Positions 44,229 to 59,631 of a stretch of DNA of 64,000 nucleotides are shown here, one piece after another. The notes under the pieces were generated by a model. The model saw only the letters and a program-made list of their open reading frames with translations. It was not told where the DNA came from and ran no database searches. This DNA comes from Rhodocyclaceae bacterium. Lineage in GTDB: Bacteria; Pseudomonadota; Gammaproteobacteria; Burkholderiales; Rhodocyclaceae. The stretch is from assembly GCA_018261935.1 (NCBI GenBank), contig JAGTRP010000011.1, positions 1-64,000 on the forward strand, read 5' to 3'. Each line of letters begins with the position of its first letter. Within the stretch, counting starts at the first letter, position 1. A program made the translations under genes and the position numbers.

Positions 44229-44304
44229 GCGGCAGTAGCTCAGTTGGTAGAGCGCAACCTTGCCAAGGTTGAGGTCGAGAGTTCGAGACTCTTCTGCCGC
44301 TCCA
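44229..44304 (+). tRNA. tRNA-Gly (GCC)
   Basis: This is a 76-base tRNA with acceptor GCGGCAG/CTGCCGC, anticodon loop TTGCCAA (GCC) and encoded TCCA end. Confidence 0.96.
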
Positions 44305-44331
44305 GTTCTTCTTTGGACTGGCGCATACGGA

Positions 44332-44407
44332 CGCGGGGTGGAGCAGTTGGCAGCTCGTCGGGCTCATAACCCGAAGGTCGCAGGTTCAAGTCCTGCCCCC
44401 GCAACCA
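44332..44407 (+). tRNA. initiator tRNA-fMet (CAT)
   Basis: The 76-base tRNA starts CGCGGGG and ends CCCCGCAACCA. It therefore has the unpaired C1-A72 typical of initiators. The three G-C pairs flanking loop CTCATAA in the anticodon stem confirm the initiator type. Confidence 0.96.
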
Positions 44408-44415
44408 ACCTACTT

Positions 44416-44492
44416 GCGTCCTTAGCTCAGCTGGTTAGAGCGCCACGTTGACATCGTGGAGGTCGGCGGTTCGATTCCGTCAGGACGCACCA
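44416..44492 (+). tRNA. tRNA-Val (GAC)
   Basis: This is a 77-base tRNA with acceptor GCGTCCT/AGGACGC, anticodon stem CCACG/CGTGG around TTGACAT (GAC) and an encoded CCA. It is last in the cluster. Confidence 0.96.
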
Positions 44493-44512
44493 ACGATGCC
44501 CTTCGGCATCGT
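44493..44512 (+). terminator. hairpin after the tRNA cluster
   Basis: ACGATGCC and GGCATCGT form a perfect 8-bp stem with loop CTTC directly after tRNA-Val. There is no T-tract, so it is either a weak terminator or a 3'-end processing structure. Confidence 0.55.
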
Positions 44513-44647
44513 CCAATCCCATCCCATTCCTGGATCGCAGAACACGGGCAGCGCCCGAAGAGTGTTTTTTCGCCCTTACCCTCATGCCGGGAATCGCAAA
44601 CGGCATTACGATGCGGTCTCATCAAAACATTCCGGGTGAGGGATAGC

Positions 44648-45031
44648 ATGAACCTCGAGAAAGTTGTCTTCGGCTTTTTCATCGTCCTGGCCGCAACGCT
44701 CAATTTCGGCTTCTTCATCGGGGATATCGGCAGGCCCGATTACCACAACGTCTACGAGCTTTTCGCCGCCATCGTGGTGAACATGATCGCCACGGTGCTC
44801 AAGTTCGGCGACCGCACACAGATCGGCGCCGTCCATCTTGCCACCAGCCTGGTGGCCGACCTGCAGCTCCTGGCAGCCGCCATCACCTGGGCCATGGCGG
44901 TCCATGTCACCGGTGCGGGGATGACCCCCGAAGTGACCGCGAGCGTCGTCTCCCTTTCCGGCGGGGCGTTATTCGCCAATGTCGTTTCGGTAGTCATGCT
45001 CATTGCCGAGACGGTGATGCTGCGCCGCTAG
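44648..45031 (+). CDS. small integral membrane protein (possibly DUF6394)
   Basis: The 127-residue protein has about four hydrophobic segments (roughly 4-24, 36-52, 68-90 and 100-124). No enzymatic motif is visible. It may belong to the uncharacterised DUF6394 family, an assignment from memory. It ends two bases before the start of an ion-channel gene, so the two are probably translated together and may act together. Confidence 0.7.
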   Translation: MNLEKVVFGFFIVLAATLNFGFFIGDIGRPDYHNVYELFAAIVVNMIATVLKFGDRTQIGAVHLATSLVADLQLLAAAITWAMAVHVTGAGMTPEVTASVVSLSGGALFANVVSVVMLIAETVMLRR

Positions 45032-45033
45032 GC

Positions 45034-46725
45034 ATGGACAGCATCTTCTTCCTGGTGCTGCGGCGCATGCGGGTGCCGCTCATCGTCCTGATCGTCATCT
45101 ACGGGGTATCGATCCTGGGGCTGACGCTGGTGCCGGGGATTACCCCGGAAGGGCATCGCGCTCCGCCGCTGAGCTTCTTCCACGCCTTCTATTTCATCAG
45201 CTATACCGCGACGACCATCGGTTTCGGCGAGATACCGACCGCCTTTTCGGATGGCCAGCGGCTCTGGGTGGCCATCTGCATCTACCTGACCGTCGTCGGC
45301 TGGTCCTACTCCATCCTGACGCTGCTGGCCCTGCTTCAGGACCGCCTGTTCCAGAAGACCCTGATCGCTTCCCGCTTCGCCCGCCGGGTCAGGCGCATGC
45401 GCTCCCCGTTCTATCTGGTGTGCGGCTGCGGCGAAACCGGCAGCCTCATCTTCAAGAGCCTGGACCGGCTGGGGCGCAGTTTCGTGGTCATCGAGCGGGA
45501 CGAGCAACGGGTACAGGAACTGGACCTGGAGGATTTCAAGACCGATGCGCCCACCCTGGCTGCGGACGCCAGCCTGCCGTCCAATCTCCTCAGGGCCGGC
45601 CTTGCCCATCCCAGCTGCCTGGGGGTCCTGGCGGTCACCGACAACGAGGAGGCCAATCTCGCCGTCACGGTGGCGGCCAACCTCCTGAATCCCGCCATCC
45701 CGGTCATCGCCCGGGCCCGCAGTCCGCTGATCGCCACCAACATGCGGGCCTTCGGGACTAGCCATGTCATCGATCCCTTCGACCGGTTCGCCGAGTATCT
45801 GTCCCTGGCCGTTGCCGCCCCCGAGCGCTATCACCTCATCGAAATCCTCACCGGCCTGCCGGGGAGTCCCTTGCCGGAGGAGCACCGCCCTCCCGGCGGC
45901 CACTGGATCGTCTGCGGCTACGGGCGTTTTGGAAAAGCCATCGTCCACCACCTGGCGCCGACAGGAATCGACCTGACGGTCATCGATCCGGAGAGCCATG
46001 GGCCCGAGGAACTCGTCACGGTGAAGGGGTTGGGAACGGAGTCCGCCACCCTGGTGGCCGCCGGCATCGCCCGGGCTATGGGGATCGTCGCGGGCAGCGA
46101 CAACGACGTCAATAACCTGGCCATCGCCGTTACCGCCAAGCAGCTCAACGAGGACTTGTTTGTCGTGGTTCGCCAGAACCAGTCGGCCAGCGGTGTCCTG
46201 TTCGAGAAATTCGAAGCCGATTTCACCATGGTGCAGAGCCGGATCGTGGCCCAGGAATGCATCGCCATCCTCACCACCCCCCTGCTGGCCGGGTTTCTCG
46301 GGCAGGTGCGCAAGGCTGACGAGGCCTGGTGCCGGGATCTTTCCCGGCGGCTGGAATCGGTGTCGGGCGGGGCGGTTCCCCTGGTCTGGGGCATCACCCT
46401 CAACCCGACCGAGGGGCTGGCCGTGTATCACCGCCTGCAGCACGGGAAGGAGACCTCCCTCGGCACCCTGCTGCGGGACAATGCCGACCGGCAGAATCGA
46501 TTGCCGGCCGTTGTCTTGATGGTACGGCGCCAGGCACGGGAGATCGCCTTGCCGGAGGATGACTTCGCCTTGCAGCCGGAGGACCAAATCCTGCTCGCCA
46601 GCCGCAGCTTGGCCAGGCGTTCCTTCGAGCTTAACTGCCGGAACGCCAAGGCCTTGCACTACGTCTGCACGGGGCAGGAGCAGCCTTCCGGCTGGCTCTG
46701 GCAGCGGCTTTTCCCGGAGCCGTGA
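45034..46725 (+). CDS. two-TM potassium-type channel with two TrkA/RCK domains
   Basis: The 563-residue protein has two transmembrane helices (about 12-33 and 82-108) around a pore loop with the filter-like TATTIGFGE (about 57-65). Two RCK/TrkA-N nucleotide-binding domains follow, starting at YLVCGCGETGSL (about 129) and HWIVCGYGRFGKAIV (about 290), with a TrkA-C-like region near the end. The filter reads IGFGE instead of VGYGD, so selectivity should be tested. It is coupled to the small membrane protein upstream. Confidence 0.85.
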   Translation: MDSIFFLVLRRMRVPLIVLIVIYGVSILGLTLVPGITPEGHRAPPLSFFHAFYFISYTATTIGFGEIPTAFSDGQRLWVAICIYLTVVGWSYSILTLLALLQDRLFQKTLIASRFARRVRRMRSPFYLVCGCGETGSLIFKSLDRLGRSFVVIERDEQRVQELDLEDFKTDAPTLAADASLPSNLLRAGLAHPSCLGVLAVTDNEEANLAVTVAANLLNPAIPVIARARSPLIATNMRAFGTSHVIDPFDRFAEYLSLAVAAPERYHLIEILTGLPGSPLPEEHRPPGGHWIVCGYGRFGKAIVHHLAPTGIDLTVIDPESHGPEELVTVKGLGTESATLVAAGIARAMGIVAGSDNDVNNLAIAVTAKQLNEDLFVVVRQNQSASGVLFEKFEADFTMVQSRIVAQECIAILTTPLLAGFLGQVRKADEAWCRDLSRRLESVSGGAVPLVWGITLNPTEGLAVYHRLQHGKETSLGTLLRDNADRQNRLPAVVLMVRRQAREIALPEDDFALQPEDQILLASRSLARRSFELNCRNAKALHYVCTGQEQPSGWLWQRLFPEP

Positions 46726-46756
46726 GGCACCCGCGAGGAGCGGCTGGCGGGAATTC

Positions 46757-47891
46757 CTAGGGCCAAGCCCGGGCGCCCCAGATCATGCGCTTGGCGATGA
46801 AATGGCGGGCCGGCGGGAAGAGATCCAGGGCCAGGAGGCCGAGGCCCCGGGCCAGCTTGATGGGGCCGAAGTCGGTGGAGAAGGCGCGCACGATGCTGTC
46901 GGTGAACAGGGCGCCGCCCTGGCGGTCCGGGCGGCGGGCGCGGGCGTAGCCGGCCAGGGTGGCGTCGGAAATGCCGCCGGCCAGCAGGGCTTCGGCCAGT
47001 TGCCAGGCATCCCGCAGGCCGAGATTGAAGCCCTGGCCGGAAACCGGATGCAGGGTCTGGGCGGTGTTGCCGATCCAGACTTCCCGGCCCTTGACCAGCT
47101 CCCGGCGCATCCGCAGCGCCAGGGGGTAGCGGGCCCGGGGGCCGGCGGCGGTGAAATCCAGGCGGCCGCCGAACTGGGCCTGGAGGGCGGCGAGGAAGCC
47201 GGCGTCGTCCAGGGCCATGATCCGGTCCGCCTTGTCCGGCGGCAGGGTGAACACCACCGAGTAGTCGTCCCCCAGGGGCAGCAGGGCCAGGGGGCCGTCC
47301 GCCGTGAAGCGTTCCCAGGCCCGCTTGCCGTGGGCGGGGCGGGGGCGGACCTCGGCGATGACGGCATGCTGATGGTAGTCGCTCACCCGCACCCCGGGCT
47401 CGTCGGCCGGAGTGCCCTCGGCATGGACCACGAGGCCAGCCTCCAGGCGCTGCACTTTCCCGTGCCGGCGCAGGGCCACCGAAACATGGTCCGGGCCTGG
47501 GATGAGATCGAGGACTTCGGTTTCCTCCAGGATATCCCCGGCGGGAATCCGGCGGGCCAGGGCGGCCGCCAGGTCCCGGTAGCGGACCACGTAGCCCAGG
47601 GCGTCGAGGCCGTACTCCTGACGGTCCATGAGGGCGCGGCCGAAACCGCCCCGGTGGGAAATGTGGATGGTCTCGATGGGGGTGGCGGCCTGCCGGGGCC
47701 AGGCGCCGAGGCTCTCCAGCAATTGCCGGGCGCCGTGGGAAAGGGCCAGGGCCCGGGGATCGTCCTGGCGGGCTTCGAGGCGGCGGCGGTCCACCAGGAG
47801 GGGGGTGCAGGGGCCGTCCGCCAGGGCCTGGGCCAGGGTCATGCCCACCGGGCCGGCGCCGATGATGAGGACGTCTAGCCGGCGCGTTGCC

Positions 47892-47899
<8 letters not shown>
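46757..47899 (-). CDS. ubiH: UbiH/UbiF-family flavin monooxygenase
   Basis: This family hydroxylates the ubiquinone ring. The 380-residue protein has the FAD Rossmann motif VLIIGAGPVGMTLA (about 8-21), the DDPRALALSHG segment and the second FAD motif with the family signature LHPVSGQGFNLGLRD near 280. I chose the GTG at 47899, which overlaps the pepP stop (CCCGTGACTGA). It is last in amgK-murU-pepP-ubiH. Distinguishing UbiH from UbiF needs phylogeny. Confidence 0.88.
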
Positions 47900-53530
<5,631 letters not shown>

Positions 53531-53531
<1 letters not shown>

Positions 53532-54847
53532 TGCCCATGATCCACTTCTTCCGCCGCTTCGCTCCCGTCCTGTTCCTGCTGTCCGGCCTGGCCTGCGCCC
53601 AGGCGGCGACTTCCCCCGAGGAGCCGCTGGAGGCGGACCGTATCGTCGCCGTGGTGGGCGACGAAGTCATCACCTACCACGAGTTGCGGACCCGGCTGGC
53701 CAGCGTCCTCCAGCAGCTCCAGAAGCAGGGCACGCCCCTGCCGCCCCAGGATGTGCTCGAGAGCCAGATGCTCGAACGCCTGATCATGGACCGCATCCAG
53801 CTGCAATTCGCCCGGGAAACCGGCCTCAAGGTGGATGACATGCAGCTCGACCAGGCCCTGGGCCGGATCGCCGCCGGCAACAAGATGACCTTGCAGCAGT
53901 TCCGCGAGGCCCTGGAAAAGGATGGCGTCCCCTTCGCCAAGTTCAGGGAAGACATCCGTGAGGAAATCATCGTCGCCCGCCTGCGGGAGCGGGAGGTGGA
54001 GAGCAAGCTGGTGATTTCCGAAGGGGAAGTGGACAACTACCTGAGCGGGCAGAACGCCGCCGGCGGCCCCGTGGAAGAGTATGAGCTGGCCCACATTCTC
54101 CTGCGGGCGCCGGAATCGGCCAGCCCGGAGCAGCTGCAGAAACTCCGGGCCCGGGCCGAGCAGGCTTTGAAGCGGGCCCGCCAGGGGGACAACTTCGCCC
54201 AACTGACCGCGGCTTTCTCCGATGCGCCGGACGCCCTGCAGGGCGGCGACCTGGGCTGGCGGCCGGTGGACCGCCTGCCGGGCCTCTATGCCGAGGCCGC
54301 CGCCAAGCTGCAGCCGGGGGAAGTGAGCGACATCCTGCGCTCCCCGGCCGGCTTCCACCTCCTCAAGCTCGTCGCCAAGCGCGGCGGTGCCGCCCTGCCG
54401 CCGGTGCAGCAGACCCACGCCCGCCACATCCTCATCCGCATCAACGAGGTGGTGTCCGAGGCCGAGGCCAAGCGCAAGCTGGAAAACCTGCGGGATCGCC
54501 TGGCCCACGGCGCCGATTTTGCCGAGCTCGCCCGCCTCTACTCCCAGGACGGGTCGGCCGCCAAGGGCGGTGACCTGGGCTGGCTCAGTCCCGGCGATAC
54601 CGTGCCCGAATTCGAGCGCGCCATGGATGCCCTCAAGGACAAGGAACTGAGCCCGGTGGTCCAGTCCCCCTTCGGCATGCACCTGATCCAGGTGGTGGAG
54701 CGCCGCCAGCGCGACATGTCCGAGGAGCGCCAGCGCCTCAACGCCAAGCAGGCCCTGCGCGAGCGCAAGCTGGAAGATGCCTATCAGGATTGGCTGCGCC
54801 AGATGCGGGACCGGTCCTACGTGGAAAACCGCCTGGAAGAGAAGTGA
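53531..54847 (+). CDS. surA: periplasmic chaperone/prolyl isomerase SurA
   Basis: SurA escorts outer-membrane proteins, including LptD, across the periplasm. The 438-residue protein has a signal peptide ending near CAQAA, an N-terminal chaperone domain (about 30-175) and two parvulin domains (about 182-285 and 295-395, each with GGDLGW). I chose the ATG at 53531, which overlaps the lptD stop (TGATG); other starts lie three bases before and six after. Confidence 0.95.
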
Positions 54848-55833
54848 TGGTCCAGCCGGTCATCGCGGTCACCAGCGGAGAACCCGCCGGCATCGGGCCG
54901 GAAATCTGCCTACGCCTCCTGGAACGCTCCTTCGCCGCCCAGCCGGTCGTCCTCTGTGACCGCTCCCTGCTGGCGGAGCGGGCGGCCACCCTCGGCTTGA
55001 CGGTCCCGCTGCGGGACTACCGGCCCGGCCAGGCGCCGGCTGCCGGGGTCCTGGACGTGCTGCATATTCCCCTGGCCGCCCCCAGCCGGGCCGGCCAGCT
55101 CGACCCGGCCAACGGCGCCTATGTCCTGGCCCTCCTGGACCGGGCCCTGGCCGGCTGCCAGTCCGGCGAATTCGCCGCCATGGCGACGGCGCCGGTGCAT
55201 AAGGGGGTCATCAACCAGGCCGGGGTGCCGTTCACCGGCCATACCGAATACCTGGCCGAAAAGACCGGCACGCCCCTGGTGGTCATGATGCTGGCGGGGG
55301 AAACCGGGCGGGGCCCCCTGCGGGTTGCCCTGGCCACCACCCACCTGCCACTGAAGGACGTCCCGGCCGCCATTACCCCGGCGGTGCTGGAGCAAACCCT
55401 GCGCATCCTCCATGCCGACCTGAACAAGAAATACGGCATCGCCGCCCCGGCTATCCTGGTGGCCGGCCTGAATCCCCACGCCGGGGAAGGGGGCTACCTG
55501 GGGCGGGAGGAAATCGAGGTCATCGCGCCGGTGCTGGAAAAGCTGCGGGGCGAGGGCATGAACCTCATCGGCCCGCTGCCCGCCGACACGATGTTCACCC
55601 CGCCGATCCTCGCCCGGGGCGACGCGGTCCTGGCCATGTACCACGACCAGGGGCTGACGGCTCTCAAGTACGCCACCTTCGGCCAGGGCATCAACGTCAC
55701 CCTGGGGCTGCCCATCATCCGCACCTCGGTGGATCACGGCACCGCCCAGGAGCTGGCGGGCACCGGCCGGGCCGACCCAGGGAGCCTGTTCGAGGCGGTG
55801 GACCAGGCGGCCATGATGGCGGGGCGGCAATGA
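54847..55833 (+). CDS. pdxA: 4-hydroxythreonine-4-phosphate dehydrogenase
   Basis: PdxA oxidises 4-phosphohydroxy-L-threonine in the DXP-dependent route to pyridoxal phosphate. The 328-residue protein matches the E. coli length. It has [13 protein letters not shown]-like [13 protein letters not shown], the metal-binding His segments FTGHTEYLA and [10 protein letters not shown], and [12 protein letters not shown]. It overlaps surA by one base and rsmA by four. Confidence 0.96.
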   Translation: MVQPVIAVTSGEPAGIGPEICLRLLERSFAAQPVVLCDRSLLAERAATLGLTVPLRDYRPGQAPAAGVLDVLHIPLAAPSRAGQLDPANGAYVLALLDRALAGCQSGEFAAMATAPVHKGVINQAGVPFTGHTEYLAEKTGTPLVVMMLAGETGRGPLRVALATTHLPLKDVPAAITPAVLEQTLRILHADLNKKYGIAAPAILVAGLNPHAGEGGYLGREEIEVIAPVLEKLRGEGMNLIGPLPADTMFTPPILARGDAVLAMYHDQGLTALKYATFGQGINVTLGLPIIRTSVDHGTAQELAGTGRADPGSLFEAVDQAAMMAGRQ

Positions 55834-56603
55834 AGCAGCATGTCGCCCGCAAACGCTTCGGCCAGAATTTCCTGGTCGACCAAGGCATCATCTCGGCCAT
55901 CGTCTCGGCCATTGATCCGCGCCCAGGCGAAACCGTGGTGGAAATCGGCCCCGGCCTCGGCGCCTTGACCGAGCCCCTGATGCAGCGGGTCGATCGCCTG
56001 CATGTGGTGGAAATCGACCGGGACCTCATCGCCCGGCTGAAGAAGCGCCATGCCCCGGAGCGCCTCGCCATCCACGAGGGGGATGCCCTGGCCTTCGATT
56101 TCTCGGCCATCGGCAGCGACCTGCGCCTGGTGGGCAACCTGCCCTACAACATCTCGACCCCGCTCCTTTTCCATCTGGCCGCCTTCGCCGACCGGGTGCG
56201 GGACATGCACTTCATGCTCCAGAAGGAAGTGGTGGAGCGCATGGTGGCGACCCCGGGGGATTCGGAGTGCGGCCGCCTGTCGGTGATGCTGCAGTACCGC
56301 TTCCACCTCGAATGGCTCCTGGACGTGCCGCCGGAGAGCTTCGATCCGGCCCCCAAGGTGCAGTCGGCGGTGGTGCGGCTGATCCCGAAGGCAGCGGCCG
56401 AATTGACGGCGAAGGATGAGGGAAAATTGGCCCGGGTCGTGACGGCGGCCTTCTCCCAGCGCCGCAAGATGCTGCGCAACACCCTGAAGGGCATCCTGGA
56501 CGATGCCGGCTTCGCCGCCCTGGGCATCGCGCCCACGGCCCGGGCCGAGGACCTGGCGGTGGAGGACTACGTCCGCATCGCCAACGCCCTGTCCTCCTCC
56601 TGA
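55830..56603 (+). CDS. rsmA: 16S rRNA dimethyladenosine transferase
   Basis: RsmA (KsgA) dimethylates A1518 and A1519 of 16S rRNA. The 257-residue protein begins [10 protein letters not shown] and has the SAM motif [15 protein letters not shown] and the catalytic NLPYNIS. It is last in lptD-surA-pdxA-rsmA; apaG is not next to it. Confidence 0.96.
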   Translation: MKQHVARKRFGQNFLVDQGIISAIVSAIDPRPGETVVEIGPGLGALTEPLMQRVDRLHVVEIDRDLIARLKKRHAPERLAIHEGDALAFDFSAIGSDLRLVGNLPYNISTPLLFHLAAFADRVRDMHFMLQKEVVERMVATPGDSECGRLSVMLQYRFHLEWLLDVPPESFDPAPKVQSAVVRLIPKAAAELTAKDEGKLARVVTAAFSQRRKMLRNTLKGILDDAGFAALGIAPTARAEDLAVEDYVRIANALSSS

Positions 56604-56669
56604 CCGTCCGGCGGTATTCCGCCGGCAGGGGAAAAGGCTTTATACGGAATCCAGAAGGTAGCCTGGGGC

Positions 56670-56759
56670 GCGGTGGGCGGAGCATTCGCTCCACCGGGCT
56701 GCGGAACTCGCCCCCTGCGGGGGCTCAGACAGTCCTCGCCCGGTTCCTCGAACGCCCCG
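56670..56759 (-). repeat. dispersed intergenic repeat, copy 2
   Basis: This is the inverted match of 35974-36063. Read on the minus strand it shows the same blocks GGGCGAGGACTGT, CGAGTTCCGCAGCCCGG and the hairpin GGTGGAGC-gaat-GCTCCGCC. The loop-proximal pair that is A/C in copy 1 is A/T here. It lies between the convergent ends of rsmA and the acyl-CoA ligase gene. Confidence 0.85.
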
Positions 56760-56786
56760 TCCGCCGGTTACTTGTTGGAAGCCGTA

Positions 56787-58427
56787 TTACTGGATCGCCA
56801 GGGCCGAATGGGCGTGCTGGCGCAGGACGTACTTCTGGATCTTGCCGGTGGAGGTCTTGGGCAGGGGGCCGAATATCACCTCCTTGGGGACCTTGAAGCG
56901 GGCCAGGTGGCCGCGGCAGTGCTCGATGATGCCATCCCGGGTGCAGCCGGCGCCGTCCTTCAGTTCGATGAAGGCCACCGGCACCTCGCCCCACTTCTCG
57001 TCCGGCTTGGCGACGACGGCGGCGGCGATCACCGCCGGATGGCGGTAGAGCACGTCCTCCACTTCCAGGGACGAGATGTTCTCGCCGCCGGAGATGATGA
57101 TGTCCTTGGAGCGGTCCTTGATCTTGACGTAGCCGTCGCTATGGACCACCGCCAGGTCCCCGGTGTGGAACCATCCGCCGGCGAAGGCCTCCTCGGTGGC
57201 CTTGGGATTCTTCAGGTAGCCCTTCATGACCAGGTTGCCCCGGAACATGATTTCACCCATGGTCTCGCCGTCCCAGGGCACCGGCTCCATGGACACCGGG
57301 TCGAGGACGGCGATCGCCTCCTGCATGTGGTAGCGCACCCCCTGGCGGCCGTTGCGGGCGGCCCGCAGGTCGATGGGCAGCGTGCCCCATTCCTCGTGCT
57401 TGGCGCACACCGAGGCCGGGCCGTAGGTCTCGGTCAGGCCATAGACGTGGGTGATGTCGAAGCCCATCTTCTCGGCTCCCTCGATGATCGCGGCCGGGGG
57501 AGCGGCGCCGGCGATGAGGCCGCTGACCGGGTGCTCGATCCCGGCCTTGAGGTGGTCCGGGGCGTTGATCAGCATGCCATAGACGATGGGTGCCCCGCAC
57601 ATGTGGGTGACCTGGTGCTCCTTGATGAGGCCGAAGATCAGGGCCGGATCGACCTTGCGCAGGCAGACGCTGGTGCCGGCGTTGGCCGCCAGGGTCCAGG
57701 GGAAGCACCAGCCGTTGCAGTGGAACATCGGCAGGGTCCACAGATAGACCGAGTGGGGAGGCATGCCCCAGGAAATGATGTTGGAGGCGGAGTTGAGGTA
57801 GGCGCCGCGATGGTGGTAGACGACCCCCTTCGGGTTGCCGGTGGTGCCGGAGGTGTAGTTCAGGGTGATGGCATCCCACTCGTTCTCCGGCAGCGCCCAG
57901 GGGAATTCGGGGTCGCCGGCGTCCAGGAAGGACTCGTAGTCCGTTTCGCCGAGCCGTTCGCCGCCGGCGAATTCCGGGTCGAGAATGTCGAGGACCAGCG
58001 GCTTCGGCCCTGCCAGCAAGGCCAGCGCCTGCTTGATGACGCCCGAGAACTCCGGATCGACGATCAGCACCTTGGCCTCTCCGTGGCCGAGCATGAAGGC
58101 GATGGCCTCGGCATCGAGGCGGGTATTCAAGGTGTTGAGGACGGCGCCGCACATCGGTACCCCGAAGTGGCATTCGAACATCGGTGCCGTATTGGGAAGC
58201 ATCACGGCGACGGTATCGCCCTTGCCGATGCCGCGGCCCGCCAGGGCCGAAGCCAGCTGCCGGCAGCGATCGTAGGTCTCCTTCCAGGTGAATTGGCGCT
58301 CCCCCTGGATGACGGAAATCCGCTTGGGATAGACGAAGGCCGAGCGCTCCAGAAAACTCAATGGCGAAAGCGGAACGTAGTTTGCCGGATTCTGATCCAG
58401 TCCAACCGTATACGGGTTTGCTGCCAT
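56787..58427 (-). CDS. AMP-forming acyl-CoA synthetase
   Basis: This enzyme activates a carboxylic acid with ATP and CoA. The 546-residue protein has the AMP-binding signature [29 protein letters not shown], the hinge [23 protein letters not shown] and the catalytic Lys in [11 protein letters not shown]. It resembles medium-chain fatty-acid or 3-methylmercaptopropionate CoA ligases, but the substrate cannot be read from sequence. An AAGGAGG site precedes the start. It is monocistronic. Confidence 0.92.
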   Translation of the reverse strand: MAANPYTVGLDQNPANYVPLSPLSFLERSAFVYPKRISVIQGERQFTWKETYDRCRQLASALAGRGIGKGDTVAVMLPNTAPMFECHFGVPMCGAVLNTLNTRLDAEAIAFMLGHGEAKVLIVDPEFSGVIKQALALLAGPKPLVLDILDPEFAGGERLGETDYESFLDAGDPEFPWALPENEWDAITLNYTSGTTGNPKGVVYHHRGAYLNSASNIISWGMPPHSVYLWTLPMFHCNGWCFPWTLAANAGTSVCLRKVDPALIFGLIKEHQVTHMCGAPIVYGMLINAPDHLKAGIEHPVSGLIAGAAPPAAIIEGAEKMGFDITHVYGLTETYGPASVCAKHEEWGTLPIDLRAARNGRQGVRYHMQEAIAVLDPVSMEPVPWDGETMGEIMFRGNLVMKGYLKNPKATEEAFAGGWFHTGDLAVVHSDGYVKIKDRSKDIIISGGENISSLEVEDVLYRHPAVIAAAVVAKPDEKWGEVPVAFIELKDGAGCTRDGIIEHCRGHLARFKVPKEVIFGPLPKTSTGKIQKYVLRQHAHSALAIQ

Positions 58428-58656
58428 GAATACCTCCTTGCGTTTTTTTGAGGGGGACCGCGTTTGCTGGAAGACTCTTATCTGTACGAGGCCAATCCTG
58501 CTCCCGCTCTTGGCGTTGTTGCACATTTCATAATTTCCGCAGCATACAGGGAGCACCATGCTCTCGGCAATGGGAGGAGGTGGCTGGGCTCGGTCAGGGC
58601 AAACTGAAGATATTCCGTAATTTCGCCGGTCCTCTCCGGAGTGGCGGCGACCGACG

Positions 58657-58682
58657 AAAAAAAGCCCGCCTGAAGCGGGCTT
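58657..58682 (-). terminator. intrinsic terminator after the DUF2892 gene
   Basis: On the minus strand AAGCCCGC, loop TTCA plus one base, and GCGGGCTT form a perfect stem ending in a run of seven T residues, 20 bases after the gene's stop. Confidence 0.9.
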
Positions 58683-58701
58683 GGCATGGGGGGAAGGACG
58701 A

Positions 58702-58893
58702 TCAGTCCTTCTTGCCGCAGGTGCTGATGCCGAGCAGCGGATAGGCTGGGCACCAGCCCATGACGCCGGTGAGCAGGGGCACGATGCCGATGTAGCCCCA
58801 CACCGGCAGGACGCCGGCTGCGGTGGCGCCGATGAGGCCGAGGCCGGCGACGATGCGCAGGACTTTGTCGATACCGCCAACGTTTGCTGCCAT
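58702..58893 (-). CDS. DUF2892 family small membrane protein
   Basis: The 63-residue protein has two hydrophobic segments (about 12-28 and 30-48) and the family pattern NVGGIDKVLRIVAG at the start and WCPAYPLLGISTCGKK at the end. Its role is unknown; family members occur beside rhodanese and sulfur or redox genes. I chose the ATG at 58893, which has GGAGGAAAACCAA directly upstream. The Crp-family gene lies just upstream, and a strong terminator follows. Confidence 0.88.
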   Translation of the reverse strand: MAANVGGIDKVLRIVAGLGLIGATAAGVLPVWGYIGIVPLLTGVMGWCPAYPLLGISTCGKKD

Positions 58894-58968
58894 TTGGTTT
58901 TCCTCCGTCAAGATTATGGGTACGGAGGCTAATTTAGTCCCGGCGCGGGAAGGCGTCTGTAACCTGGG

Positions 58969-59631
58969 TCACACAGCCGCGACGGTCTTCAGCCCCGCCC
59001 GGTCGAGCAGGGTCACCTGCTCCCGGCCCAACGCCACCAGCCCCTGGGCGGCGAAGCCCTTGAGGAGCCGGCTGACGATTTCCCGCACGCTGCCCAGTTC
59101 CTCCGCCAGCTGCTGGTGGGTAACGTTGAGCACGTCCCCGGGGCGGGCGAGGAGCAGCTTGGCCAGGCGCTGGTCGAGGCGGGCGAAGGCCACTTCTTCC
59201 ACCAGCTCCATCAACTCGGCGATGCGGTCGGAAAAGAGATGGAAGACGAAGTCCCGGAAGGCGGCGTGCTCGGCCACCAGCTGGGCGAAGAGGGGCGCCG
59301 GCAGGATCAGCAGGGTAAGCGGGGTTTCCGCCACCCCCCGGGCCGAGTAGGGCGTCCGGCCCAGGAGGCAGCTGGAGGTGATGATGCAGGAGCCGCCGGG
59401 CTCCACCCGGTAGAGGAGCATTTCCCGCCCTGACGGCGTGCCCTTGACTACCTTGATGCTGCCGGAGAGCAGTAGCGGAAAACCCTCGCAGGCCTGGCCC
59501 TCGGCAAAGAGCTGGGCGCCGGCGGGCACCTCCAGGACGGCCCCGGGCTGCAGGGCGGCGTCCAGGAGCCGGGGCGGCAGCCCGGCCAGGACCGGGTAGA
59601 GGGCGAGGAGGGCGGTGCGATCCGGGATCAT
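58969..59631 (-). CDS. Crp/Fnr-family transcription regulator
   Basis: The 220-residue protein has an N-terminal cyclic-nucleotide-binding-type domain (about 15-125) and a C-terminal winged helix with VTHQQLAEELGSVREIVSRLL (about 165-190). It lacks the N-terminal cysteine cluster of FNR, so it does not sense O2 by that mechanism; the effector is unknown. It overlaps xthA by four bases and lies 75 bases upstream of the DUF2892 gene, which may be a target. Confidence 0.9.
   Translation of the reverse strand: MIPDRTALLALYPVLAGLPPRLLDAALQPGAVLEVPAGAQLFAEGQACEGFPLLLSGSIKVVKGTPSGREMLLYRVEPGGSCIITSSCLLGRTPYSARGVAETPLTLLILPAPLFAQLVAEHAAFRDFVFHLFSDRIAELMELVEEVAFARLDQRLAKLLLARPGDVLNVTHQQLAEELGSVREIVSRLLKGFAAQGLVALGREQVTLLDRAGLKTVAAV

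Noticed and set aside
58969-59631. The Crp-family protein as FNR.
   Set aside because: The N-terminal cysteines needed for the oxygen-sensing Fe-S cluster are missing.
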